Shown one piece after another: positions 25,401-40,400 of a stretch of DNA of 64,000 bases; positions within the stretch are counted from its first letter, which is position 1; each line of letters begins with the position of its first letter. The notes under the pieces are model-generated. The model did no database searches, was not told the origin of the DNA, and worked only from the letters and a program-made list of their open reading frames with translations. This stretch comes from Prostheceraeus crozeri (lineage: Eukaryota; Platyhelminthes; Polycladida; Euryleptidae), in assembly GCA_907163375.1 (NCBI GenBank), contig CAJQUW010004456.1, positions 186,001-250,000 of the forward strand, given 5' to 3'. The translations under genes and the position numbers were made by a program.

Positions 25401-28400
25401 TGGCATTAATGACTTTGCTCATTAACACCTTCGATTTCAGATGTTTTTATGCGCAGCTTTCTTTGTAGTTACTATATTATAATGAGTTTATTTGGGTTGT
25501 GCAAATTATCTTCACACTGAAATTTGCTCCGTTACAGATACGAACATAATCACCTCCTTCATATCTTAGTTTCATTTCAGACTAGGTGATGGTGAACAGC
25601 GATTAGCTCACTAACTAGCATCGTGAAAGTACTGCGAGCATGAATACGCACGTGCTTCTAGAAGAAAGGTAGTCCTAATCGTAGATGAATATGTTGACTG
25701 TGTTGCCGACTCTCTGCAATGGGATATTAGAAAAAAATCATTGACTTTGAGTCATAATATTTTTCTTCCGGAAATAGCAGAATTCAGATTACACATGTTA
25801 ATCTTTATTCAACTGACTCATGAACATCAGTAAGCTGTTAACTTGTTCAGGGAATTACGTCCTCATACTCATCAATGAGCTGATTATATTTATTCTTACA
25901 AAACAATGCATTTGATATTGCACTGACTTTGCCTCACGTATTTACAGTTATTTCACATCCCAGTGATCGTATCCTTCCGTTTGATCTGCGAGAGCGTCTT
26001 AAAGCTTGGGGACCTCCTTATTCCTCCGTCCACGTTGAAGGCAGTGAACGTGCCCTTCTTGGTCGTCTTCTATCTCGTTTCCATCTCCTAGATCCTGACA
26101 TCATCATTGGACATGATCTTTTCTCCTTCGAGCTGGACGTTTTGACACAACGACTTGCTGCTCTTAAAGTTCCTCATTGGCATAAAATTGGGAGACTGAA
26201 ACGTGGTGTGGCTCCTCCGAAGGTTGGAGGGGCGATGAGAAATCCGTGGTTGGAGAAGAGTGCATTCGCAGGGAGAATTGTTTGCGACTCTTTGGTATCA
26301 GCGAAGGAATTGATCCGAGCACGCTCGTACGATTTGAGTCCGCTTATCAAGCAGGTGAACATTTTTAGTAATTTCGAGCTTATGCTGATGTGAAATGAAT
26401 GGAAAATTAAAATCCCTCACACACCCGAGCCCCTTCTTATAGTAACTTCCGAATTCGATAGGATTATTCAAATTCCATGCAGTGAATTTTCATTTGTTTC
26501 ATTTGTCATTTTTATTGCTATGTTTTAAGACAAGAGAAAAAAATTACAAAAGAGAATTCACCCACATATACATAGTCAAGAATCTGAATGTCCAAAAATT
26601 GTGCAAAGTCAACATTTTGTTTTGTCTCACACAAATAGTTTCATTTGTTTGATCTTCAATCCGCTCCTGACTTCACAGATGGCTTTAGAATTTATGAAAG
26701 TGCTGCTCTGATCACTTTCTCATAATTTGTTATTGTCAATTCGTAGTTTTTTCGGAATCATTGTTAATTGACAGAAATGAAAATGCCTCGGACGTTGCTT
26801 GAACTCAATGATGCTTTTGGTAACTTTCTTGACCAACTCCCTCTATAGCAGTTTTCGGGGGCATATAACGAAAAGATGTCCACGCTCTTGTGCAGTCCAT
26901 CAGCTAGTTTGTGCCGTTCTGAGCCTTACTGATGAGGCAATGCAGGACGAAACTCTGTCAAGGAATTTGGCCCTCATGTTGTTCAAGTCAGTGGACATCT
27001 TTGTGTACTATGCCTTGGTGAACTATTATAACTTGTGTTAAATGGAACAAATGAATTGTCTGTTTTGTGTTTGACATTAGAAGCTAAAAATGTCTGGAAC
27101 GCTGTAGACTTTTTTGGGCAAAGATGATGAATGTTGTCGCCGTTTCTGAACTGGTGCAGAACTTCAAGAGTCTCAATGGAGTGAGATTAGAGCACTGGTA
27201 GCAGCCACCCAGCAAATGATCCGGTGACAGACGATGATCCGGTGATGATCGAGAGAATTGGCACTCTGCAATCTTAAAATTATTAACACACGCAGTGTAA
27301 AACCAAGATGAAAAAGCGCATAGCAACATGTTCTGCAGTCTGTTCGCCTGTTCCTCCATTCTTATTGAAACAAGTTTTGGACGTTCCAACTTGGATTGTT
27401 TATGTCAGTGTGGTACTGGACATCCCTCGGCTATTATTATTATAAGGTCTCATTTTGATCTTTTTATTCAAAAAAGGCTTTTAATTTTGATCTTTTTAAT
27501 TGCGCTATTTTCCATATAAACTGAATCTTGCTTTAATTTCCTCAGGTTTTGCGCTGCGAACGTCCTGCTCCACCACCAGATTTGCGTCTTCTGTTTGGCA
27601 AATCGGAACAGACTCGAGGTCTGATAGATTTCACAATGGGTGACGCCAGCTTCGTGATCCGCCTTGTGAATGAGCTTCAAGTGTTGCCCCTGGCCACGCA
27701 AATCACCGGTGTGTGCGGCAATCTTCTCTCCAGGACACTTATTGGTGGAAGAGCTGAGAGGAACGAATTCCTCCTCCTCCATGCCTTCACTCAACGAAAT
27801 TTCATCGTTCCTGACAAATTGAGCTTCACAGAACAGCAAAGGATAGCACGAGAGGAAGGCGAAGCGGCAGAGGAAGAGAAGAAAGGTAGGAAGAAACCTG
27901 CATATGCAGGAGGCTTAGTACTGGATCCCAAGAAAGGATTCTACGACAAAATGATCCTTCTGTTGGACTTCAATTCTCTATATCCATCCATCATTCAGGA
28001 GTATAATATCTGCTTTACAACTGTTGAAAGGAAGGAAGCCGTCGAAGGAGAAATGCCTGATATTCCTGGATCAGGCCTGAGCGCAGGAGTTCTTCCTACA
28101 GAAATTCGGAAACTGGTGGAGAGCAGACGGGAGGTGAAGAAGTTGATGAAGGCACACGACTTAACGGCGGATACGAGGGCTCAATATGACATCCGGCAGA
28201 AGGCGTTGAAGATCACCGCTAACAGCATGTATGGCTGTCTTGGTTTTTCTCATTCCAGGTTCTTCGCCAAACCATTAGCCGCTTTAATCACTTACAAGGG
28301 ACGTGAGGTGAGCTTGAAAGCAGCTCATTTCCTGGCATTAATGGCGTCAGGCTATAATCCTACATAATCGGCATTTTACTGTGATGTTAGAGCTCACGAA

Positions 28401-31400
28401 TGCCGTATTTCAAATAATAACCGCTCTCAATTAGAAATCACACCACCACACACAAATTTGAAATAGTAGTCGCCTTCGAATAACGAGACTTCGGATCTAG
28501 GCCGCTTAACACCATATGGATCTTTGCAAGCTCTCCCTACCTTTCCGACTGTTGCAATGTAATGAATGTAGAGCAAGCGCTAATCAGTTCTTTGTCCTTC
28601 AATGAGTAGACCAATGTTATAATATCTTTAGTTGAATATGAAAACCACAATAGAACATAGTGTGACAAGAAAATGCTTGTCGTGCTGAAGACTGACAGTC
28701 GATTAACATTAATTTTTCAACATAACAATGAAAAAATGCTGTGCAATGTGCATACATTGATTTTAAAGAACTTCCTACGTAATCAATTTGAACATAATCA
28801 TAGATCGAGCAAAAAAGTACATTAAATTCAGCGTTCACCGAATTTCCAAAATGAAGTAAATAAAGTGATACTGGTATTATTATTAAACTTAATATAATTA
28901 CAAATTTTTATTAGACCTATTATAAATTCAAAGGTCTTAGCCCTGCATATTTGCCAATATATTGTCTTTTGTATAACAATCCTGCGTACAATTGAAATGA
29001 ACCGACTGTGTCATGCTATTGTCCAGTAACGCAGCTGATCATAGCTAATGATGCGATATTCATGCCGCTTTCATACCGCATCATGAGAATATTTTAATCT
29101 CACGATGTTTTGTGTTATAAATCAAAAGATTTTCGAATGCTGGAAGCAAATTAGTTGCATAAAACCTTAAACTCATCACTATTGGTCTGCATAATCACAA
29201 GTCTTCCGTTTCTGTATTTACATACCGAACTTAGACATCAATAGCCATGTCATCGCTAAACATGTGAATGTAAAAGGTATAGAATTTCGTATTCATGCCT
29301 TTATCGTTAAACTTGAAGGTTTTACTTACGTGATTAATTTATCACACAAAACACAGTAATACCAAACTACAAAGCTATCATGTTTTCTGTACCCAGCATG
29401 AGATAGTGTGAATATTGCATGACATGATTTTACATGGATCTCATGTGTGAAATCATGTTGAGTGTAGGGTTTCTCCAGTAATTCTTATCACAATCATACT
29501 ATGAAATCCTCCTGCAGCATGAATATTGTACAGTATGATTATTCGGTAAGTCATATGGATGGATTGGAATGTCCAGGAACACAATCTTTTACTCAGTTTT
29601 TCTGGGGAAAGCATTACATTCTACACGTATGATTTTAGTACAATTCATACCTAAAATCATAATAATGTATGTGATCATAACCTTATTTTTCTTGCGGGTA
29701 CTACATTTTAATATCACAAAGTTGCCTAGTATTCAACAAAATTTCCATGAGCCGGATAGTAGCCGCAGTGAAGACGACAATTTCTCACTAACACGGCTGA
29801 GAGCGACAGTTTTAAATTCCAGTCCCAGGTAATAGTCCACCGCTAGCGCGAGTTTTTGCAAGGAATGAGATACAAAATGATGTACACCCTGTGACTACTA
29901 CGAATCTGAACGTCTATCCTGCTATTGTCATTGTCTTTTTGTCAAAAACGTATTGTGCGCGTGTCAAACAGGATCAAAGGAAACATGTACGTAATTCCAA
30001 ATTGAAATGTTTATTAAAAATGACTTTTTCTATGCTTTCTTTGATGAAGGCAAAAAGTACCAAGCATAGAATCAAAATTTTTGGCCTATAATGTAAAAGT
30101 CTCATTTTCGGCCTAGTTCCCTACTGAAACTCGTGTTGGCGGACGAGCTATAAGAACAGCAGTTTTTGAATATAAGAGGTAAGATCCACATCTTTTAATG
30201 CCGCTCGCAGCTAGCAGCGACAATTTTCAATTCTACTAGGACCTCAGAGGGGTTGGGAAGTAATAATATAATTGCATAATAAGAATAATGTAGAGAGAAA
30301 TTGACTTTAGTAAGCTACAATCGATCTGTAGGTGTGAAAACATGCGTTTGATAGTCATGATTTGCCATGAATTAAAAGCACTCGAAATTTCCAATTGACC
30401 TTCGTAATTTTCGATAGGGATGTAGTACTTAACTTCTTCAAATTATCATTCACGACTCATCAAAAGCCATGCGCTAATTGAATGATCAGATAACCTCAAT
30501 ACATGCTCATTTTCAAAGATTTCACGTGAAAAACTATTATTATCTTAAAGGTTGGCATTCATGTGAAGTGATAAAAATAAAACACTGCAATAATTTGCGA
30601 TACTGATTTCCAACATATTCTAGAATTCATTAATTTTATTGCATGTGATCGGGTCATTCCAGCCAAAAGAGCACTACACACATGAATCGTCTTCATGCAT
30701 CGAGTGACGCGGCTTGATATTTCTTGAAGTTAAATTGGAGCAATAAATAACAATCTCATTGATTTTCATTTTTGTTAAGTACACATTCACATCCTTTGAG
30801 TTGGCAGTGATATTTATGACTGTATAAATTTAGTTAGTAGAAATCTTTATTCTCCACAGCATTGTTTGTGCACTGTACAGGGTTGAGATTTCATTATGCC
30901 TTTCTGTCTTCAGATTCTCATGAAAACGAAGGAGCTGGTCGAAGGCGTAAGTTTTCACTTCCCAATTGATTGCTTCTGTATGATGTATAGGACATGTTCT
31001 TATAGATGAACCTTGAGGTGATCTACGGTGACACAGATTCGATCATGGTCAACAGCAACTGCACAGATTATGATCTTGTATTCAAACTCGGCAACAAGGT
31101 AAGCATGAATTTCAACAGAAGCGTGAAGTATCAGCCTGAACTGACAGCCGACAATCCATAGGAATTCATTTCTCATCTCATGGGCTATTTAAGATAGAAA
31201 TATATTGATTTGACTTAAATTGATACGACTGAAGCTAAGTATGCAGACTGGCACATAGCTTTTCTATGTGAATTCCATGTCAAATTGCCATTCATCCGAT
31301 GTCTGGACTGACGTCGGTTTTTCCAGAATGCTGCAAACTGTGTTTCTTCAATTGGGACAAGATATTTCAAATTGCTTTCAGTATTATACTTTGTATTTTC

Positions 31401-34400
31401 TTGAGAGTGAAGCATTAACAGCGTTGACATTGAATTAAAATATCGTGGTTGTGTTATGAACATTGTTTTCGGTAACAAGTTTTAGTGAGCGAAATTTGTG
31501 TGGGATAAATTAATCATGAAGAAAAATTCTTTCGTAGGGATGTGCTGTCGAAATTCACAGAAATTTGCTGAAGAAAAGTTGTCCGTGATTTATAATATCC
31601 CCTTACCTACTTATTGTCCAAAGTATTGTTCTTTAGCCAACGATACTTCACTCTTTGAACATCGTTGTGATGTGTTCTCACATTCTCAAATTCTAAACTG
31701 ATTTTTGAATGTTTTCCGATAATATTTACAGACGTAGAATTAATTTTTCTATGAAAAAGGCAAATCTTTACTTTCGAGACGGTTACAGTACATGCCTGGT
31801 AATGGTGTGTGTCTTAACAGACTTTCCATTTGTTTGATCTCAACTAATTTTACTATTCGAAAGGAACTTGAATTCCATTTCTTTCATACTTATTTTCTAA
31901 GGAAGAAGCTCCTAAAATATGTTCACATCAAGCTTATCTTCTTTTAAAGTGATGTTTATTTATCCTACGATAACATTGGTAGGATCACTTAATTAATTTA
32001 GACGATGAGAGGTGGTAGGATGTATCATTTGGGGAAGGCCGCACTTTAGTGCGATGATTTAGACGGTCTGGAGTTAGTCTTTCCATCTCGGGAAGTACCA
32101 CCGCTCTTACTAGGCCGGGTTTCCTACTAAACCTAAACTTGTAGGTGTACAACAGCTATTCTACTGCTTTCAAGTAAGGCTTTACTCCCTGGATGGGGCA
32201 GAGTAAAGTTAGGACAATTGCTTGAAAATGACAACATGTGTGAAATAAAGTAGAATGTAATCGAGACTCAAAGTTATCTATGACTGCCCTTTGTAGATCA
32301 AAGCAGAGGTGAATAAATTATATCGACTGTTGGAGCTTGATATCGATGGTGTTTTCAAGAGCATGCTTTTGTTGAAGAAGAAGAAATACGCCGCGCTCAC
32401 AATCTGCCGCAATCCGAACGGCCAACTAGAGACCAGTCAGGAGTTGAAAGGTCTTGACATCGTGCGTCGGGATTGGTGCCGCCTTGCTGTGGACATTGGT
32501 CACTATGTTGTGTCACAGATCCTGTCTGGTCAGTCGCGAGAAGAAATAGTAGATCATATTCATACTCGCCTCGAAGAATGTGGAAAAGGAGTGGCAGAGT
32601 CTACGATTCCCATCGAACAATTCATCATCACGAAGACTCTAGCACGCAATCCTGAAGATTATTCTGATGCGAAAGGACAAGCGCATGTTCAAGTAGCTTT
32701 GAGACACAATTCGCGGTCTGGAGGACGGTCTATGCGTGCCGGAGACACGGTGGAATACGTCATCTGTGCTTCCAGAGGTGAAGGCGATGTGTCAACCGCC
32801 ATGCGTGCCTTCACACCAGAGGAAATCAAGAAGCAAGAAGATCTGGTGATTGATACACGCTACTACCTCGCTCATCAGGTGAGAAATCCAATGACTTACG
32901 AAAGTTATAAAAATTAAGTCGCCCTATGACGCCATAGTAAGCCTTTTTTAGTAAACGACCACTCATAGTCTAATGTGGAGAAACTGGGCTCGAGTAAATC
33001 TACTGGATACTTGAAGATCTCATAGGTCTCACTGAACTTATCTCCTAATTAGTGTTACCAACAATCAATTAATCATGCTTTCTCCTCACAGCTCCATCCA
33101 GTGGTCAGCCGTCTCGTTGAACCGATGGAGGAGACTGGGGCGGCTAGAGTGGCTGAATGTCTGGGCCTGGACCCTACCCAGTATCATCAAAGAGCGGCGG
33201 CAGCCAGCAATGAGAATGTGGATAATGAGACCGGTATGTAGGCGTAACTATCAGTCTCTTTCTTGATGGCAATTTATCTATGATTTTCCTTTCAGTGGAT
33301 AATGAAACTTCTTGGGCTGACTGTGAACCATTAACATTGACTTGTCCTCTTTGTTCCAAGAACATCACATTGACTGATCCACCTTCTACATCTCCATGGG
33401 CTTGTCCACATTGTCGCGGTACTATTTCCCACCAAAGCCATAAATCTGCAATCCTCAACCAAATGACACTGCAGGTAATATAATGCTTTGTACATGTGTA
33501 GTGAAACTTGATTTCGCAATCCGGTGACCTTATCACCGATTAAAAACGATTTAAAATTACCGTCTGCCAGATTGACTGAAAGACGCACAACCTATCTAGC
33601 TGACATTATTTTCTCTGTGTTTCTTTTGTTATATCTTTGTCCATGTGCATTGCTGAAGTGAGTTACTTTCTCTTACTCTCATTTTGGCTTTGGATTTCAA
33701 GTTTTCAGCAAATTTTATTTCCACATCCTGGAATTATGTGAGTTATTTTCCTCTAAGAATTTCCATAGAGGTATTTGTTTAACTTCAAATTCTTCCTTTT
33801 CGGGATCTTTCCTGACATTAATATAGTGCTTGGTCTCCTTGAGTGGCCTCCTTGGTGTTGTGTTTAAGTGCTTGGCCTAGCGGTCAAGCAGGGTCCAGAG
33901 GTCAAGCCCCGAAAGTGTGATTGGAAGTCGTCAGGAAAGGCATCTGGACTAAAATATCACAACGCTCCAAATTGAAGTCTGACTATGTCAGCATCGTCCA
34001 AGTGATCCACATTGTATCATGTAATTCATTTTGGAATAGCTGAATTTAACTCTGAATAATCGATTTGTATTTTCAGTAGCCTGACGATGGCTCGCGTAGC
34101 TGGTCGCAAGCGGTAGGGCAATGAAGATATACATTGACTACTACCAGTCTGCTTCCCTACCCAAAAAATCAAAAATCATAAAAATCAATTAGATTCTTCT
34201 CTTAATTTCGACATTTCAATTGATTAAATGATGTCCGTAATTTGCCTCGGTCGCTCAATTCTGATTTGTGTGAGGGTGAGGGAGCGTTAAGCAGGTCCAT
34301 CTGACTTTCCTGTGTCAGCGCTGCATGAACATTGCGCCAATCTCTCACAATTGAGAGCGTGTCCCTGATGACGTCATCACGAAACTTTGACACGCTCCTG

Positions 34401-37400
34401 CACTTCTGCGTTATTGATATAGATGAAAGCACGTGGCGAACAGGGATCAAGGGTGCAGTTAGCATTGATTGAGCAAATAAAACAATATGTAAAATTTGAG
34501 TGATCGATCAAGGAAAAAGTCAGGTTTGTGTACTTAAAAGATAATAATACACAATAATGAATATAAACACAATAATTAATACATGCACAATAGTTAATAA
34601 TGTTAGTCCTAAAAAGGACTGATAGGCGTTCACGCCGGTCATCGGGTGAGATACTTGTACACTCCTACATATTGAATGACGGAAATTTTTATTAAACTTT
34701 GGAATTTCTTTTTGGGAAGAGAATCTCAACTGACTATAAGGGAAGAAAGGCCTTGATACAATCCTTCATTTTTCAATACAGTGTGTCAGGATGGATTATA
34801 TTTAGAATTCATCTGCAAGTTCGCATCAATCTTTGTAAAATTAAGAGTATGGTTACTCTAGTCTTGTAGCTACGAAGTCTATTCCTACAACTGCTCTTGT
34901 TCTAATTAGTTTGAAGGATTGTTCTTTTAAGTTCTCATGCTTGACTATTTTCCCTGAATTTTGCGCTGGAGGTTTAGTATGCTTATATTTTTTAGTCATC
35001 ATCATTAGTCGGTGCGACTTTATTCTCTAGTCATCCTGTGGATCCATCGAAAATAGTGGCAGTGCGCACGATGTAGGTTGCTGAAAGAAAAGGTGTATAC
35101 TGTGTGATATGTTGTAGGTGAATTGTTTTTCGTGAATGCATCAAGTTTGACAACATTTAAATCAAATGGTCTTGCGATGTTTCATCAGTAACATTTTTCT
35201 GTAGATCAAGACGAAGATATCTGCTTATTATCGGCGTTGGTTAGTTTGTGAAGATTCAGGATGTGGATATCGAACTCGACGACTGCCTTCTCGGTTCAAG
35301 CGAGGTCATCCTGTATGTCCGAACTGTTCCACCAACTTACTGCGTCCTGAGTATTCAGACTCGCGTCTGTACAGACAGCTACTGTTCTATCGACGTTTAT
35401 TCAACGTCAAAGCGAAACAAGAAAGTAAGTAGAACTTAAAATACCATGAAAGTACTGTTGCTGTGTGCACTAGACCATGAGTTGCTGTTTTATCACCTTC
35501 AATTCCATTTTCATGTTGCAGCAATATCGATGAGCAAACAAAATAATGAACTTCTTGTCGAAAGCAAGATATTTCTTTGTATGCAAAGTGAAGTGGAATG
35601 CTCTATCTATTACGCAATAGTGAATGATGAACGCAGTGACATAAAAATGTACTCACAATATTAACCTATATCAAGTCAAATGCTGAACATACTAATTAAA
35701 ATTGTGTTTCCAATGAACTGCTCTTGCCATAAATAGCGCGATTATGAAATCCATCATCGTGTAGGCAGCAAATAATTTTGAAAAATCATTATCGCTCCCA
35801 GCATTGGTTATGTCATTGGGAAATATGTTCGCTTACGTGAAACTTAAAAAGATCAGTTCTTGACTTCTCATCTGAAGGTTGTACGTGAAATTCACACACG
35901 TGTGAACTCTAACAATCTTGAAAAATGTAATTGAATTTTGAAAAATTATGGAACTGTGCGTAAATTGTAAGGGATTTTCCGGAAGAGAAACATTCCCATC
36001 TCTCGAAGTGCAAAATGGCAAATGAATGTTGAAGTTGTGTACAGAGTGGCATGGGTGAACTTAGTCTATCTGGGGTGCGGCTACTAATTGAAGTTTCTAT
36101 TATTCGACGAATGAAGAAACATGGCATGCCCACTTACATGAAAAATCAACCTCAGTTTTTTCTATCTGTCAATCAAGCAAGATTAACTGGTTAATTCATG
36201 CATAGTCTCTTGTGATTTTTTGGTAACAAATTTTCGGAAAAATAACGTTAACCGAAAAAATCAGTTCTTAAAATCTATTAATTTTGTCTTTTAAACACCT
36301 TGCACCTAGATGATTGTTATTTTGAAATCAATGTACGAAGCTACTTGATTAATTGATAGAAGAACATGAATTTTAAGTGTTTCATATACTATTAGCAATG
36401 GTAAAATAGACAACATTTTTTGTGCTTGTAAGAGCATACTAGATGAGATAAGCATTCAGAAATTGAGCAGTGGCTAGTAGACATACGCCATCATCTTCCA
36501 TAGAATGCAATGCAGCTGTCCAATCAGCTGGTGGCAACAACAGCAGTGCCCCGACGCCTTCTTCTTAGGTCAGCAACTCGTGGACACTACATACAACCAC
36601 ATTTTCGTCGTCCCACGTTGGGAGGTCGCAGCTTCAGTGTGACTGCCAGTCGCCTATGGAATCATCTTCCTCAAACAATGACTTCTTCCAGCAGCATTTC
36701 GGATTTCAAAGAACTTTTACGTTCGCTTCTTTAAATTTCCTTGTGCACATGTAAATAGGCCTAGAAGTCATCTCTGACATTATGCCTATTGTTTTGAAAT
36801 AAATTCATATTTGATTGATTGATTGAATACCATAAACCTAGGTTTCTGTTAGAATTTTGGAAGAAAACTCAATAGCCTCTGACAGTTTGAAAATATGCCT
36901 ATTTATGCCTGCTTCCTCTAACTTTCACAGACCATTGACCTTCTCACTAAAATTTCATGTGGACTTAAATGGAGAAAATAGAAGGAAAGATCGAGTGAAT
37001 TTTGAGGCTGGAGAGTGGAGACCAAAAGAAGATTATAACAGCGTCAGTTTATCGTTGTATATCGCTTCTATTTTCAAACAATATTTAAATTTTACTAGAA
37101 CAAATATTTGCTTCGCCTTTCAGCAACTAAAATTTAACTGACATGTGGAAACCCCTTTCGGCAATTCCATCGTTAGTCGGTTTCTGTGTTGCGGAAAGCC
37201 AGGATGTGATTGACTTATGCGGTAATTGATTGTGATAAACCCTCTCATGTGTAATAATTCTATCTTTATACTACTACTTTTCACAAGTTGCCAATAGTTT
37301 GACTAACTTGTAGTTTCGGTTTTGATAATGAAATAAGTGTCCTTGCTTGCGTGCTAATGTCGTCAGATCATTATGGCTCGTCAGTGGCCACCAGGAATAA

Positions 37401-40400
37401 GGCTGAGGTATTTTGAGTTTATTAGGAATAATTTAAATAATCATGCAGCATTAGTTCGCAGTCTCCACGTAGCATTAGCTCGTAGTCTCCACCACAATCT
37501 GCGTTCATCAGTCACAGCCACAGCTTGTGTTCCTTGTTATATGGCATGAAGCAAATAAGAAATGTCCATCGGAATCCGACCGTCAAGAAACAACACATTT
37601 AGCAGGCAATGTTCTGGCCTGTGGTCGTTTGTAAAAATCTTGATATTATTTAAATTTAAAATTGCAGTTTGTCAAAGTTCCTGAAATTTGGAAAAAGTTG
37701 TCGAGCTACGAGAAAATCAGATATATCGGCAATAAAGTAGATCCTGTGTATTATAGTCATGATGCCTTTACAACCGGGCTTTTTCATATTCGCTGAGTTT
37801 TCAGGGTTCAAATTAGAATTTGAAGGATGCCTTCGGACTGAAGAATACACACTAGGCAGTTTCAAAGTTTCGGTAGATTGGGTTGGATTAGCCGCATAAA
37901 GGTAGAATTAATCTCATTTCGATTGAATAAAAGGACAATTCTCTCATTAACATTTTCTATTGAACTTGAGCTAAAACGACAAATTGCTGTCTGACTTGTT
38001 CAAACACAATCCCGTGGCTGCAACCGGAGCTCGGTAGGAATAAAATGAAAGCAGAAAATCTGATAGGTCTATCGAGTGAACTTATACTTTATAGTGAGGA
38101 ATAGTTCTACCTTTTTTATGGTGTCTTCTTTTGCTACAAGAAAAACTGCGTGACTAAACGAATTGTGCGTAATTTAGCTATGACACATGTGGAAGAATGA
38201 AGGCAACAATTTATCGCGTAATGATGATATCTGTATCAATGCATGTGAAAGATATTTTAGAGATCTCAGTTAGCGCATATTTACATGCGTATTCATAGCG
38301 TTGCTGCCCGCTTTTTTCCTACATTGCTGCCCGGTCCATTTCAATTACGTACAATGTTATCAGCACAGATTTTTTTGGGCAACAACGTAGGACATTTCCA
38401 GGCGCTTTCGCAAAGCGCCCTCAAATGTAATACATTGTTGCCCTCAAAAATTCATGTTTATGTAATATTGTAACGAGGATGGACTTCCTGTCTTATTATG
38501 AGACTTCGTGTTTTCCGTCTTTCCTTCTGACTAACATTCGGTCACTTCTTCACAAAGTGGACGGCTCAAGCGTAGCGGCTACCATTTTCAATCCTTTTTT
38601 GATTGCCATAACGGAGACGTGGTTAAGTCCTGACATCCCGTCCCATTTGTGTGATTTTGGAAACTATGCGATGCATCGTTCCGATCGAATTGGATGCTCT
38701 GGAGGAGGAATATGCATTATTTCCAAAGATGATGTTATTGTGACCTCCTTAGATGTGCAAGGTCATCCTGATTATTTTCAATCTGTATGGTTGTACCTTC
38801 ATCATTCGCATATCCTATTCATGTGTCTGTATGTTCCTCCTGTAACCCAAATCTGTAAAGCTCGTGAGATAACGAATTTCCTACAGATGAACATTGATGC
38901 ATTTATGAATCGAAAATGTGGCGAGCATATCATAATTCACAATATGTGGAGATTTCAATTGGATGTCTACGATGCGTTTATCTTGCAATAATGATCTTCG
39001 TTCCCTTGTAAAGCAACCAATTCGTGGTGACCGTATCCGTGATGATGCTTGGTTGAGTGACGATCCATGCAGCAGTTATTCGTGTACTGTTAGGTCTCCC
39101 ATTAGTTCATCAGACCACAATACGATAATATGTACATGTGTACCATGCCCCACGTGCAAGCAAGTGAAATCTCATACCCAAGAGTCAAGAGAGCTATTTG
39201 ATCTCCGCTATTGAAACATTGATTTATCCATTCACACCCTTGACAAAGTTAATTGGACTGAATTTTATAATATTCAATGTGTAATTCAACTGTGTATTGA
39301 TCAAACTATCCCGAAGAAACTGGTTCCTCTAAGTCCAAAGGACAAACCGTGGATTACTCCTCTAATAAAAGGCAATATTAATCAAAGATTGCGAGCATTT
39401 AGACAACGTAACTTTACGCTGTACAAACATTTAAGACTCAAGGTGGACAACAATATCTGCAAGTCGAAGCATAAATGGGTGAAAAAGCCAGGCGTACGCC
39501 TAAAGATCTCTGGAACATTACTAATAGCATGAATAGTGTTGGAAAGAGACTTTCTTTACTTAGAATTGTGCAAGAATATCCAAGGCAAATGTCATCAATT
39601 GTGCATTCTCAATGGTCTTTAATGAAAAGGCATCACTCCCTTCAAGCTATATTTGCGATGATGGCTGCAATACACCATGTTTCACTATCTCAAATGGTTG
39701 AAAGCGAAATGAGAAGTTTAAAGCCTGGCAGTACCCCTGGATATGATGCTGTGCCAACTATCTTGCACAAGATGTCTACTTTGCTGTTGGCCCCTCCGTT
39801 GTGTCAAGAAGTCATCTGTTAAATGTCTGCGTTCAAGAAGAGTGCTTTCCTGAACTATGGAAGCATGCATGTGTCGTACCAGTCGCTAAGATAAAATCAC
39901 CAACTTTATCGGATCTCAGACCGATTTCCCCTCTCTGTGTGCCAAGCAAGATCTTTGAGCGACTTTTAGTCCGAACTCTGTCACCCTTATTTGCTTCATC
40001 AACGGGTATTGAGCAGCATGGTGGAAGACAGATGGCATCAACTACAACGGCACTAATAAGCCCTCCATGATCGAGTCACAAAATTATTAGAGAGACTCAT
40101 TGAGTCTTATTATTTAGTCTTACAGAGATTTACAGCAATTTTCCAGCGTTGCAACAAATTCTTATTTGCGTAATCGATCACAGTCTGTTGAACTCGGTAC
40201 TACATTAGGTGAAACTATACCAATTACATCAAGTGTACCACAGGGATCAGTGATGGGTCCATTACTATTCACCAGTGTTTCTAGGTGTTGGAAATGAACT
40301 GTAGGTCGATTTTAAATGCTATGGTATTCACACTTTGTTATTTCTATGATGTTACATGACCTAGATGTTTGATGGGTGTATGCTTGTAGGCGGAATGCTA

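Noticed and set aside
33174-33588. Antisense frames of 120 and 85 codons across POLA1 exons 16 and 17
   Set aside because: Shadows of the true exons, which are fixed by zinc motifs and splice phases on the + strand.
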